From NCBI GenBank assembly GCA_964553795.1, contig CAZKMR010000008.1, positions 1-64,000 of the forward strand: a DNA stretch of 64,000 bases, given 5' to 3'. Shown in pieces: positions 40,523 to 49,764 of this stretch. Source of the DNA: JADLHS01 sp964553795. Its GTDB lineage: Bacteria > Verrucomicrobiota > Verrucomicrobiia > Limisphaerales > JADLHS01. The notes under the pieces were generated by a model. That model saw nothing but the letters and a program-made list of their open reading frames with translations. It was not told the DNA's origin and ran no database searches. Position 1 is the stretch's first letter. Every line of letters begins with the position of its first letter. The translations under genes were made by a program, and so were the position numbers.

Positions 40523-41452
40523 ATGTCTCCTACCCTCAAATCTCTCCGCGCCCTCTCGGACGCCACGCGGTTGCGTATTGTCGCTCTGCTCGAAGACGAT
40601 GAACTCTCCGTCAACGAACTTCAGGAAATCACCCGCATGGGTCAGTCCCGCATCTCGACGCATCTCGGATTGCTCGCGGATTGCGAACTGGTCACCTCGC
40701 GCCGCGACGGCAAGCGCACGTTTTACAAACTGAATCCCGACGCGGAAGGCACGACGGCGGAATTCATCCACCTCGCCATCAGAGGCGCGCATGAACTGCC
40801 GGATCATTCGCACGATCAAATCAATCTCAAGCGCGTGCTGAATCGGCGGCGCGAACAAGCGGAGGTTTTCTTCAATCAGGTCGCCGGACGCTTTGACCGC
40901 GTTTATGGCCCAGGCCGCTCGTGGCAGGCATTCGGACATTTGTTGCTCCGCATATTGCCGCCTCTCACGGTCGCGGATTTGGGCGCGGGAGAAGGTTTGC
41001 TGAGTGAATTACTGGCGCGACGTTGCAAGAAAGTCATCGCGGTGGACAACTCGGAAAAGATCGTCGAGTTCGGCGTCGCGAAAGCCAAGAAGAACGGCTT
41101 GAAGAATCTGGAGTTTCGGCTCGGCAATTTACAGAACCCGCCCGTTGACGCGGCCAGCGTGGACCTCGTGATTCTCAGTCAGGCGTTGCATCACGCCGAA
41201 GACCCGGCAGCGGCATTAGTCAGCGCCGCCAAACTGCTCAAGCCGCGCGGGCAAATTCTCATTCTCGACCTCCTCGCCCACAAGTTTGACAAAGCGCGCG
41301 AACTTTATGGCGATCGATGGTTGGGTTTCGCGGAGAGTGATTTGCATCGCTGGCTCGAAGCGGCGGGATTCAAAAAAATCGAAATCAACGTCGTCGCCGC
41401 CGAGGAACAGCCGCCGCACTTTCAAACCCTGCTCGCCTGCGGACAAAAATAG
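40523..41452 (+). CDS. ArsR-family regulator fused to a SAM-methyltransferase-like domain (SahR-like)
   Basis: 309 residues. The N-terminal winged helix (LKSLRALSDATRLRIVALLE, then MGQSRISTHLGLLADCELV and RRDGKRTFYKL, about 5-75) is ArsR-like. The C-terminal part has methyltransferase motif I VADLGAGEGLLSELLARR, an acidic motif II VIAVDNSEKIVEF, and DLVILSQALHHAEDP. In SahR of Proteobacteria this domain senses SAH and releases repression of ahcY, metK and metE/H. Here the gene is divergent from metK-ahcY with a dyad in the shared promoter, which supports the same job. Whether the domain retains catalysis is unknown. The N-terminal domain lacks obvious arsenic-binding cysteines. Confidence 0.85.
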   Translation: MSPTLKSLRALSDATRLRIVALLEDDELSVNELQEITRMGQSRISTHLGLLADCELVTSRRDGKRTFYKLNPDAEGTTAEFIHLAIRGAHELPDHSHDQINLKRVLNRRREQAEVFFNQVAGRFDRVYGPGRSWQAFGHLLLRILPPLTVADLGAGEGLLSELLARRCKKVIAVDNSEKIVEFGVAKAKKNGLKNLEFRLGNLQNPPVDAASVDLVILSQALHHAEDPAAALVSAAKLLKPRGQILILDLLAHKFDKARELYGDRWLGFAESDLHRWLEAAGFKKIEINVVAAEEQPPHFQTLLACGQK

Positions 41453-41458
41453 TTCGCA

Positions 41459-42529
41459 TCAAAACGTGTAGTGCACGCCCAGCGTCACGAGCACCGCTTG
41501 CCCCATATCCAGGATTGCGGCGCGCGCGCTTTCGCGATGCGCATACTTCTCCAGATGTTGGAACTGCACGGCGCCGGAGATTTCCCACGCTTCCCCAACG
41601 CGATAACGCAGCGCGCCCGAAACGTAACCGCCGAGAATCAGATCGTCGTCCGTGCCGCCCCCGAAAACATTCGGCACATCCGGCAATGCCACCTGATCAA
41701 AGAACTGAAAATCGCTGGCGACATACGCGAGGGAAAACCCGCCCGATAAAGACACGCTGAACTTCTCGTTCAACGGCAGTTCCACGTACGGTCCCACCCG
41801 CCAACTGAAAACATTCGCTTCGAACTCACGCACGCCGTTCACCGTGGCCGCAAATGTGTCCGAACGGCTGGCGATCGGCGTTGCCCCGATAACGGGGTTG
41901 CCTTCGGGCGACAGGTCCGGGCCGTGCGCGTATGGCGCCGGCGGTGGCGTAACAAAACCACCGCCCTCCAGCGGAGGCAATTGATACACGTCGGTCCTGC
42001 GACTCACGGTGCTGACATAGCGGCCGGACTGCTCGGTGACCACCCGATAAAAACTTCCCGCCGTCTCAACGCCCCAGCGCCACTTCTCGCCGCGACCCAA
42101 CTCCCGTGAAAAGGTGAATTCAATCCCTGGCACTGGATCCTCCGTGTCGCCTTCGACGCTGGCGCCACTGGAGCGATAGCGATTCATCAAGATTGTGCCG
42201 TCGCCGGGCAACTGATTCAGCGGGCCGCTGTCGTAGTTGTATCCCCAGTACCGCGTGTAGCCCATCAGATTGCCGCTCGAATCTGTCAGCACATAACCGT
42301 CATCGTAATTGTAAGCATCGCCTGCGGGCGTGAGCTGCGTTCCGCCAACCGAATTGAACGCGCCAACGTTCTGAAATTCCGTCTTTACGTTGAACGCCGC
42401 CCCGAGACTGACGTTGACGCGATTCTTCGCTTGCGGTCGCAGTGCGGCGATACCGGTCGGAGTCAAAGTTTGGGCGCCGACGGCTGCCACACCCAAGGCA
42501 GCGGCGGCCAGAATCAGGTTTCGTTGCAT
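41459..42529 (-). CDS. putative outer-membrane beta-barrel protein
   Basis: 356 residues. Signal peptide MQRNLILAAAALGVAAVGA, then amphipathic strand-like segments (RVNVSLGAAFNVKTEF, WRVGPYVELPLNEKFSVSLSGGF) ending in VLVTLGVHYTF; a terminal Phe is the usual signal for the outer-membrane insertion machinery. No known porin family is recognised. It lies 10 bases downstream of the giant repeat protein on the same strand, so the two may be coexpressed; it could anchor or export it, but that is only from position. Confidence 0.75.
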   Translation of the reverse strand: MQRNLILAAAALGVAAVGAQTLTPTGIAALRPQAKNRVNVSLGAAFNVKTEFQNVGAFNSVGGTQLTPAGDAYNYDDGYVLTDSSGNLMGYTRYWGYNYDSGPLNQLPGDGTILMNRYRSSGASVEGDTEDPVPGIEFTFSRELGRGEKWRWGVETAGSFYRVVTEQSGRYVSTVSRRTDVYQLPPLEGGGFVTPPPAPYAHGPDLSPEGNPVIGATPIASRSDTFAATVNGVREFEANVFSWRVGPYVELPLNEKFSVSLSGGFSLAYVASDFQFFDQVALPDVPNVFGGGTDDDLILGGYVSGALRYRVGEAWEISGAVQFQHLEKYAHRESARAAILDMGQAVLVTLGVHYTF

Positions 42530-42539
42530 AAATGAAAAG

Positions 42540-45500
42540 TTATGGGAGTTGAATCAGCCGATAAAATCGCGCACGCGCGTCCGCCGGTGGGCCTTCCGTT
42601 TTCGGCAAGCCATTATCAATCCACTGCACCCAATTGCCGTTGCCCCGAATCTCCGGTTGCGCGTTTTTCCAGTTCTGAAGATCATCGCTGTATTGGATCG
42701 AATACACGCGATTGGGCCGCGTGGCGAATTCAATAAAGAATGTGCGATTCGCGAGCAACAAACCGCGATTGATCGGTTGAAACGTTCCCTGGCGCGGCGC
42801 GGGATTGCCCGGGGCAGACACCAACTGCGCAACCAACACGGGATTCGGTTTCACCCGCAGCGGCGAGAGGAATTCGATGACCATGTCCACGTAACTTCCC
42901 GGCGGCACGGGCGCGTAGGTTTCCACATACGGCACGCCGTTGGTTTTGCCCGAAGCGTTGCGCAAGGTGATCGCCGGAACATTGGTCAGATTATTTACGA
43001 GCACGCGCACGGCATTGAGCGTTGAATAAGTCGGATTCGTGATTCGCACGCGTTGTTCGAAGTAATCGGTCTGCGGATTGTAATAAACCGACGTGAGAAA
43101 CGTCAGGGGCGGACGCTCAATCACATTCACGGTCACAGGCAATGAAGAATTCGTCGCCCCAAAATCGTCGGTGACCACAGCCGAAAATGTGTAGCTTCCG
43201 ACCGGCAGATTGGTCCGCACGACAAAGAACGGCGCATTGGTCGAAGTGCCGATGTGATTCGTCGCGGAGAAGAAATCCACTTGGGTGACAGTGCCATCGG
43301 AATCCTGCGCTTCTGCCAGCACCGTGAACGCGCCGGGCACGAAGAACGACGCGCCATTCGTCGGACTGACAATTTGCACGGTCGGTGGCGCATTGATCGT
43401 GATCGCGAATGTCTGCGGCGTTGACGCATCTGTGCCGCCGTTCGTCGTGCCACCATTATCTCGCGCCACCACTGTGACAACCGCCGTGCCGTTCGTATTG
43501 GCAGCGGGCGTGTAAGTCAACGTGCCCGTTGCATCAATCAATGGTGCAATCACGAACAACCCCGGATTATTGTTCGCCACCTCGAAAGCCACGGTCTGAA
43601 CCGATTCGTTGCTCGGGCCGGGACTGATTTGCGTCGCCCAATTGGTCACGATCTGAGTGGCGGAGTTCTGTTGGATTCGAAGATTGCCACCTTGGACAAA
43701 CGATGGCGGATCATTCACCGGCAAAACGTTAATGGTTGCGGTTAATGCAGCGGAACTGGCATTGCCGTCGGTGATGAAAAACTGAAAACTGTCCGGGCCG
43801 AAATAGTTCGTGTTGGCGAGATAGTCGAACGAACCATCAGTCCGCAGCGTCAGCGCTCCATTGGTCGGCCCGTTGATCACCACCGCGCTCAACGCGTCTC
43901 CGTCCCAATCCACTACACCGGCCAACACGCCCGGAGCGACGATAGTCAATGTCGTGTCTTCCAACGCTGTGAATTGATCACCGTTCCAGCCGTTCGTATT
44001 CGGCGGCGTGTTGGTTGCGAAAACCGAGATCATCACTGACGCGATGCCAGACGTGGTTAGGCCGTCACTGGCGCGATACGTGAACAAATCACCGCCGACG
44101 TAGTTGGACGCGGGCGTGTAAACGAAGTTGCCGTTGGTGCTCAGACTCAATTGACCATGACTCGGACTCGCCACTAAAACAGAAACAAGCGCGTCGCCAT
44201 CGGGGTCGGAATCATTCGCCAAAACACCCGGCGCAACGATTTGCAACGGCGCGTTCTTCGGCGTGCTGAACGTGTCATCCAGCGCGACTGGCGCGTCGTT
44301 AAGCGCAGCAACATTCAATGCAACAGTCACCACTTCTGAATCCGCACTGCCGTCATGGGCGCGATAAGTGAATGAATCCAGCCCGGCATAGTTTGTCGCG
44401 GGCAAATAGTTGAAACTGCCATTGGCATTCAACGTCAGCGTTCCATGCGCCGGACCAGTTACCAGCACCGCCGTCAACGCGTCACCTTCAAGATCACTGT
44501 CGTTGGTCAACACTCCCGGTGCTGCTACGATCAAGAGTTCATCCTCATTGATCGAGTAGGAGTCCGCCTGAGCCATCGGCGCATCGTTCACGGGCGTAAC
44601 CACGATTGTGACCTGCACCGGATTGGAATTGGTCGAGCCATCCACGGCGCGATAGGTAAACGAGTCGCTGCCAAAATAATTGGTGGCCGGCAGGTAACTA
44701 AAACTCCCGTCCGCATTCAGCACCAGAGTTCCATGTGCCGGCCCAGTCAACAATTCGGCCAGCAGCGGATCGCCATCTACGTCGCTATCGTTGCTCAGCA
44801 CGCCGGGAGCAGAAATTATCAGGTTTTGATCTTCCGCGATCTGATATGTGTCCGGCTGCGCGACGGGCGTGTCATTCACCGGAGTGACAGTGAGCGTAAC
44901 CGTCGCGATTACAGAATCGGCAACGCCGTCATGGGCGCGATAGGAGAATGAATCGATGCCGGCGTAGTTGGTCGCGGGCAAATACCTGAAACTGCCATCG
45001 GCATTCAATGTCAGCGTTCCCTGCGCCGGGCCAATTACCAACACTGCGCTCAACGCGTCACCCTCGATATCCGAATCGTTCGCCAGCACCCCCGGAATTG
45101 CCACATTCAGCGATTCATCCTCGTTGATCGTAAATGCGTCGGCTCCCGCTTCAGGTGGATCGTTCACCGGCGCAACTGTAATGGTGACCTGCACCGGGTC
45201 GGAGTTGGTCGAGCCATCCACGGCGCGATAGGTGAACGAGTCGCTGCCAAAATAATTGGTGGCCGGCAGGTAACTAAAACTCCCGTCCGCGTTCAGCACC
45301 AGAGTTCCATGTGCCGGTCCAGTCAATAATTCGGCCAGCAGCGGATCGCCATCCACGTCGCTATCGTTGCTCAGCACGCCGGGAACTGAAACTACCAGGC
45401 GCTCGTCCTCGGCCACCTGATACGTATCCGCCAGCGCCACGGGAGCGTCATTGACCGGCGTAACGTTAAGAGTCACTACCACGATGTCCGAATCCGTGGT

Positions 45501-46802
45501 GCCGTCATTGGCGCGATACGTGAAGGAATCCGCTCCGAAATAATTCGTTTCCGGCACATAAGTGAAACTCCCGTCCGAATTCAGCGTCAGGGTGCCATGC
45601 GCGGGTCCGGCAACCAACACCGCCGCCAACGCGTCACCTTCCACATCGCTGTCGTTCGCCAACACGCCGGCGCCTCCAATAGTCAGCCCGCCTTCTTCGG
45701 CAACCGAATACGAGTCGGGCTGAGCTACGGGCGCGTCATTCACCGGAGTCACGTTCAAATTCACCAATACGACTGCAGAATTCGTGCTGCCGTCCGTGGC
45801 CCGATAGCTAAAGGAATCCGGCCCAAAGTAGTTTGTGCCGGGCACATAATTGAAACTTCCGTCGGCATTCAAGGTCACCGTCCCGTGCGCCGGACCGACG
45901 ACCAACTGCGCGCTCAGCAAGTCGCCATCCACATCGCTGTCATTCGCCAGCACGCCCGGAGGCGAAATGCTCAACCCACTATCCTCGGCAACGGAATACG
46001 AGTCCGGCAGTGCCACGGGCGCATCATTCACCGGGGTCACCGTGAGTGAGACGGTCGCGATTCCAGAGTTGGTTGTTCCATCGCTCGCCCGGTAGGTGAA
46101 CGAATCCGGCCCGAAGTAATTGGTGAAAGGAACGTAAGTGAAACTCCCGTTTGTCCGCAGCGTCAACGTGCCGTGGGTTGTTCCGGAAACCAACACCGCA
46201 GTCAGCGTGTTTCCGTCAGCGTCCGTGTCATTCGCCAGCACGCCGGGACTGGAAATGTTGAGTGGGGCGTCCTCCGCGACGGAGTAGGCATCCGGTTGCG
46301 CGACGGGCGCGCGGTTGCCGCCGACGATGGTGGTAATCCACTTCGCGTAGTTGTCTTTCGAGTCGCCCGGTTCTTCGGCTTCCTTGCCAAAAATCTGCGC
46401 GTTGTTCGTAATCGTCATTCCGGCGGTGAGATTCGAGCCGACCCGCACCTGGAAAGAGCGCGATCCTTTGGCTTTGGAACTCAACGTGCCGATGCTCCAG
46501 GAAATCGTGCTGCCGGAAACCGAGCCGCCGTTGAGCGAACCGGAAATCACCGTGGTATTCGGCGGAAGAAAATCTTTCAGCACCACGCTCGTGCTTTTCA
46601 CCGGCCCCATGTTGGAATAGCTCAGCGTGTAGGTGATGATTTGCCCCGGCTCGGCTTGAGTTGGCCCGGATTTCGCGAGCCGCAAATCGGGCCAGGCCAA
46701 CGCCAGCGGCGCGCTGAGGGCGAGACCTGTGGCGACCAGGCCTGAATACCATAGTCTGCGAAGCGGGTGGCGACCGATTGTCAGACTGCGAAACGCTCTC
46801 AT
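42540..46802 (-). CDS. giant secreted repeat protein with nine cadherin-like/Ig-like tandem domains
   Basis: 1420 residues. The first about 35 residues form a signal sequence. A DUF11-type domain (SGPTQAEPGQIITYTLSYSN, about 40-150) follows. Nine tandem units of about 96 residues then run to about residue 1030, each with SVAEDxxL, VLANDSDVDGD, HGTLTLNADGSFxYxPxTNYxGxDSFTYRA; this is the Bacterial-cadherin-like/tandem-95 class (calcium-binding adhesins). Ig-like domains and a C-terminal module VYSIQYSDDLQNWKN follow. The last unit resembles secretion or surface modules in this phylum. Units 4 and 6 are nearly identical at DNA level. Probably a cell-surface adhesin or matrix protein. Confidence 0.88.
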   Translation of the reverse strand: MRAFRSLTIGRHPLRRLWYSGLVATGLALSAPLALAWPDLRLAKSGPTQAEPGQIITYTLSYSNMGPVKSTSVVLKDFLPPNTTVISGSLNGGSVSGSTISWSIGTLSSKAKGSRSFQVRVGSNLTAGMTITNNAQIFGKEAEEPGDSKDNYAKWITTIVGGNRAPVAQPDAYSVAEDAPLNISSPGVLANDTDADGNTLTAVLVSGTTHGTLTLRTNGSFTYVPFTNYFGPDSFTYRASDGTTNSGIATVSLTVTPVNDAPVALPDSYSVAEDSGLSISPPGVLANDSDVDGDLLSAQLVVGPAHGTVTLNADGSFNYVPGTNYFGPDSFSYRATDGSTNSAVVLVNLNVTPVNDAPVAQPDSYSVAEEGGLTIGGAGVLANDSDVEGDALAAVLVAGPAHGTLTLNSDGSFTYVPETNYFGADSFTYRANDGTTDSDIVVVTLNVTPVNDAPVALADTYQVAEDERLVVSVPGVLSNDSDVDGDPLLAELLTGPAHGTLVLNADGSFSYLPATNYFGSDSFTYRAVDGSTNSDPVQVTITVAPVNDPPEAGADAFTINEDESLNVAIPGVLANDSDIEGDALSAVLVIGPAQGTLTLNADGSFRYLPATNYAGIDSFSYRAHDGVADSVIATVTLTVTPVNDTPVAQPDTYQIAEDQNLIISAPGVLSNDSDVDGDPLLAELLTGPAHGTLVLNADGSFSYLPATNYFGSDSFTYRAVDGSTNSNPVQVTIVVTPVNDAPMAQADSYSINEDELLIVAAPGVLTNDSDLEGDALTAVLVTGPAHGTLTLNANGSFNYLPATNYAGLDSFTYRAHDGSADSEVVTVALNVAALNDAPVALDDTFSTPKNAPLQIVAPGVLANDSDPDGDALVSVLVASPSHGQLSLSTNGNFVYTPASNYVGGDLFTYRASDGLTTSGIASVMISVFATNTPPNTNGWNGDQFTALEDTTLTIVAPGVLAGVVDWDGDALSAVVINGPTNGALTLRTDGSFDYLANTNYFGPDSFQFFITDGNASSAALTATINVLPVNDPPSFVQGGNLRIQQNSATQIVTNWATQISPGPSNESVQTVAFEVANNNPGLFVIAPLIDATGTLTYTPAANTNGTAVVTVVARDNGGTTNGGTDASTPQTFAITINAPPTVQIVSPTNGASFFVPGAFTVLAEAQDSDGTVTQVDFFSATNHIGTSTNAPFFVVRTNLPVGSYTFSAVVTDDFGATNSSLPVTVNVIERPPLTFLTSVYYNPQTDYFEQRVRITNPTYSTLNAVRVLVNNLTNVPAITLRNASGKTNGVPYVETYAPVPPGSYVDMVIEFLSPLRVKPNPVLVAQLVSAPGNPAPRQGTFQPINRGLLLANRTFFIEFATRPNRVYSIQYSDDLQNWKNAQPEIRGNGNWVQWIDNGLPKTEGPPADARARFYRLIQLP
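44631..44808 (-). repeat. near-identical intragenic repeat, copy in unit 6
   Basis: 178 bases with only 5 differences from 45207-45384, separated by 576 bases (exactly two 96-codon units). Other units diverge much more. Confidence 0.92.
45207..45384 (-). repeat. near-identical intragenic repeat, copy in unit 4
   Basis: Matches 44631-44808 at 173 of 178 positions. The 576-base spacing indicates duplication or conversion of a two-unit block. Confidence 0.92.
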
Positions 46803-46864
46803 GATAGTTCCTTGGTGAGAGGACTTTCATGCAGCCCCAATCGTCCTTCAATCAGGTCATTTCA

Positions 46865-46906
46865 GGTCTTAGCCCCGGGCGCAAGCGGAGGGTTGTCCCG
46901 GTGACC
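46865..46906 (-). other. structured leader RNA candidate before the giant repeat protein
   Basis: On the minus strand GGTC (46906-46903) can pair with GACC (46868-46865), enclosing CCGGG / CCCGG arms. The structure ends in GGCTAAGACC. It lies about 60 bases upstream of the start codon. The shape only loosely recalls a cyclic-di-GMP riboswitch and lacks its conserved loops, so no class is assigned. Confidence 0.3.
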
Positions 46907-47033
46907 GACGGGGATTTTCTTTGAAACATGCGATCCGACGGGCTGGCATCCAAATGCCAAGCGGAAGCGATTGCTGAAACCTGCCGCTGTTATCGGGTTT
47001 TCACCGGAGGGCGTTACGAACCGCTTCCGACGC

Positions 47034-49628
47034 CTACTTTTCGCGACTGACAACGCAATTCACCAGCTTCACGTCGGCGTGCGCGACCGCGTCGTCACTC
47101 GTGATACCTTTGAACGTGGAATTGACGATGCGCACGCCGCTGATCTCGGCCGCGGGGAAGCCGCGGATATCCAACACCCGCTTGGCCTTGTCCACCGTCA
47201 TGTTTTCAATCACCAGATTTCGCACCACCGGTTTGTGCGGGCCATTCGCGCCTTCTTCGTAAACGAAATCAATCTGCAACGCCGCGTCCGCCACGGTGCC
47301 GACCTTCACGTTGCGCACGAAAATGTTTTCCATCATGCCACCGCGAACCGCGTTTGATTTGAAGCGGATCGCCCGGTCCAACTCAGGACTGTTCATGACG
47401 CAGTCTTCGACGAACACATTGCGGCAACCGCCGGAAATTTCGCTTCCGATGGTCACACCGCCGTGACCGCGCTTCATTTCGCACTTGCGAACGATAACAT
47501 TTTCCGACGGGACGCCGATGCGCCGGCCATCGTTGTTACGACCCGACTTAATCGCGATGCAATCGTCGCCCGTATCAAACACCGTGTTCTCGATCAGCAC
47601 ATCGCGACTGGATTCCGGATTGCACCCGTCGTTGTTCGGTCCGTGGGAAAAAATATTCACGCCGCGCACAATGACGTTGGTGCAAAGCACTGGATTGATT
47701 TCCCACATCGGCGAACGCCGAATATGCACGCCTTCGATGAGCACATTTTTGCAGCGATACGGTTGAATGAATGGCGGCCGCAAGTAGTCGCCTTCACCAA
47801 AACGCCGTTCGGATACCGGGACATTATCCGCGACCATTTTCGCGAGCCGATCGCGCGCGGCGACTTGCGTGGGTGCGCCGGGCGGATTCAAATCCTTGCC
47901 TTTCCAACGCCCTTTCCACGGCCACCAATTCGTCATGTCCGCCTGACCATCGAGCGTGCCTGCGCCGGTGACGGCGATGTTCTCCGCATCAATCGCGTAA
48001 ATGAGCGGCGAATAATTCCAACATTCCATTCCTTCCCAACGCGTGAACACCGCCGGCAAATACGCCTGCGGATCGGTTTTGAATCTCAAGGTTGCGCCAT
48101 GCTCCAGATGCAGATTTACACCACTCTTCAAATGAATCGGTCCAGTCAGGTATTCCCCGGCCGGCACAATGACCTGGCCGCCGCCCGCCGCGTTGCATTC
48201 CGCAATCGCCTTCGCAATCGCTTCGCTCGCATCCGATTTTCCGTCGGCCAACGCGCCGTATTTCGTGATGTTGAATTCGCGATCGGGAAACACCGGCGCT
48301 TTGATGCGGGCGAGAATGCCGGGCAAAGCAGCCCAATTCGCGTCGGCAGCGCTCTGCTTTGCGTCCGCCAACTGCACGCGCTGCTCCACTTTCATCGGCA
48401 GCTTGTGAAACTTTTGCATCTCGATTCCCGCGAGGATAAACGGCCCGACGCCTTTCCAGTCATTTTCCACAATCGGCTCGCGCATGTAGTAATCGAACGA
48501 ACCATCGCGGCCGTAACCCAATCCTGCGACCGAACAACATTGCGTCAGCGAAACGCCGCCATTGTCGGTGCGCTGCATCAGGCGCTGCGTCAAACCGTGA
48601 TAACCGCGTTCGATGGCGGGCGCATATTTCGCGCGGTCGAGGTAACCTTCGTTGACGCCTTTCGCCATCGCATACACGAACATCGCCGCCGCGGTAGATT
48701 CGAGATAATTTTTGCCGCGACCGCCCTGATCCAGCACCTGCCACCACAAACCGCTTTCCGGGTCCTGCCATTTCACGATGCCGTCGCTGACCTGGCGCAG
48801 CGTTTTGATGATGACCTCGCGATCCGCATAATTCTTCGGCAGATAATCCAGCGTATCCACGCACGCCATCGCGAACCAGCCAAGCCCGCGACCCCAGAAG
48901 TTTGAAGACGTGCCGGACGTGCGACTCGCCCATTCCTGTTCACGTTTCTCATCCCAACCGTGGAAATACAAACCACTCTTGGCGTCGTAGAGGTGTTCGT
49001 TGATCAGACGAAATTGCTTCACCACGTCGGCATATTCGTCGCGCGGATTTTTGCTGTAGCGCTTCGCATATTCCGTGTAGAACGGCGCCCCCATGAACAG
49101 GCCGTCGAGCCACATCTGATACGGATAACGTTGCTTGTGCCAAAAGCCGCCCTGACTGGTGCGCGGATGTTCCGCCAACTGCGCGCGCAACACGTCTGCC
49201 GCCTTTTTGTAACGCTCGTCTCCCGTGATGCGATACAACCACAACACCGTGCGCCCCGGCGCGATGTTATCAATGTTGTAATCTTCCATCTTGAAGGTTT
49301 GGATTTTCCCGTCCGGCATGATGAACGAGCCGATCGTGTCTTTGCTGAACTCGACAAATTTTTGGTCCGGCACAACGTCGTTCAACTTGAGCAGCGACAG
49401 CGTGACCAGGCCCGCGGTGTAATCCCATTTCACGCGGCGGCCTTCGCGCCAGGCCCGACTATCGCCCGCGCGCGCAATTTCGGAATCCGCCATCGCGACC
49501 GACCATTCCAGCGGAGTCCAGCCACGATACTCATTTTTGTCCACTGTGTTTCGGACCGCTCGCGGCGCGCAAGCGAATCCCAACACAGAGACACCCAATA
49601 CGAGGCAAAGCAATCGGTTCAGGTTCAT
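47034..49628 (-). CDS. GH105-GH28 fusion: unsaturated rhamnogalacturonyl hydrolase plus polygalacturonase-like enzyme
   Basis: 864 residues from ATG 49628, where MNLNRLLCLVLGVSVLGFAC gives a signal or weak lipobox. Residues about 30-400 match GH88/GH105 (YPYQMWLDGLFMGAPFYTEYA, WGRGLGWFAMA). From about 450, FNITKYGALADGKSDASEAI starts a GH28 beta helix with the usual active-site segments: NNDGCNPESSRD, DTGDDCIAIKSG, GHGGVTIGSE and RFKSN. The two activities would act on one substrate: GH28 cuts galacturonan or rhamnogalacturonan backbones, and GH105 removes unsaturated uronic ends. It is the last gene of a minus-strand cluster with GH2 and two sulfatases. Confidence 0.92.
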   Translation of the reverse strand: MNLNRLLCLVLGVSVLGFACAPRAVRNTVDKNEYRGWTPLEWSVAMADSEIARAGDSRAWREGRRVKWDYTAGLVTLSLLKLNDVVPDQKFVEFSKDTIGSFIMPDGKIQTFKMEDYNIDNIAPGRTVLWLYRITGDERYKKAADVLRAQLAEHPRTSQGGFWHKQRYPYQMWLDGLFMGAPFYTEYAKRYSKNPRDEYADVVKQFRLINEHLYDAKSGLYFHGWDEKREQEWASRTSGTSSNFWGRGLGWFAMACVDTLDYLPKNYADREVIIKTLRQVSDGIVKWQDPESGLWWQVLDQGGRGKNYLESTAAAMFVYAMAKGVNEGYLDRAKYAPAIERGYHGLTQRLMQRTDNGGVSLTQCCSVAGLGYGRDGSFDYYMREPIVENDWKGVGPFILAGIEMQKFHKLPMKVEQRVQLADAKQSAADANWAALPGILARIKAPVFPDREFNITKYGALADGKSDASEAIAKAIAECNAAGGGQVIVPAGEYLTGPIHLKSGVNLHLEHGATLRFKTDPQAYLPAVFTRWEGMECWNYSPLIYAIDAENIAVTGAGTLDGQADMTNWWPWKGRWKGKDLNPPGAPTQVAARDRLAKMVADNVPVSERRFGEGDYLRPPFIQPYRCKNVLIEGVHIRRSPMWEINPVLCTNVIVRGVNIFSHGPNNDGCNPESSRDVLIENTVFDTGDDCIAIKSGRNNDGRRIGVPSENVIVRKCEMKRGHGGVTIGSEISGGCRNVFVEDCVMNSPELDRAIRFKSNAVRGGMMENIFVRNVKVGTVADAALQIDFVYEEGANGPHKPVVRNLVIENMTVDKAKRVLDIRGFPAAEISGVRIVNSTFKGITSDDAVAHADVKLVNCVVSREK

Positions 49629-49764
49629 AGGCACATGGAACATGCCTCGCAAGATTTCGGCGAAATGCCCCGCCGTCCAGTCTCGTTGCCCCTCGCAGAG
49701 TGCAAACCACTTCACAATTCCATCCCCAAGACGAGACAGAATGTTCTTTGCTTGCAAGCCAGCT

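Noticed and set aside
42540..46802. CRISPR-like or satellite repeats
   Set aside because: The periodicity of about 288 bases is coding and corresponds to 96-residue protein domains.
46803..47033. Cyclic-di-GMP riboswitch before the giant repeat protein
   Set aside because: GGCTAAGACC is suggestive, but the conserved GGCAAACC and GACGCAAAGCC loops are missing.
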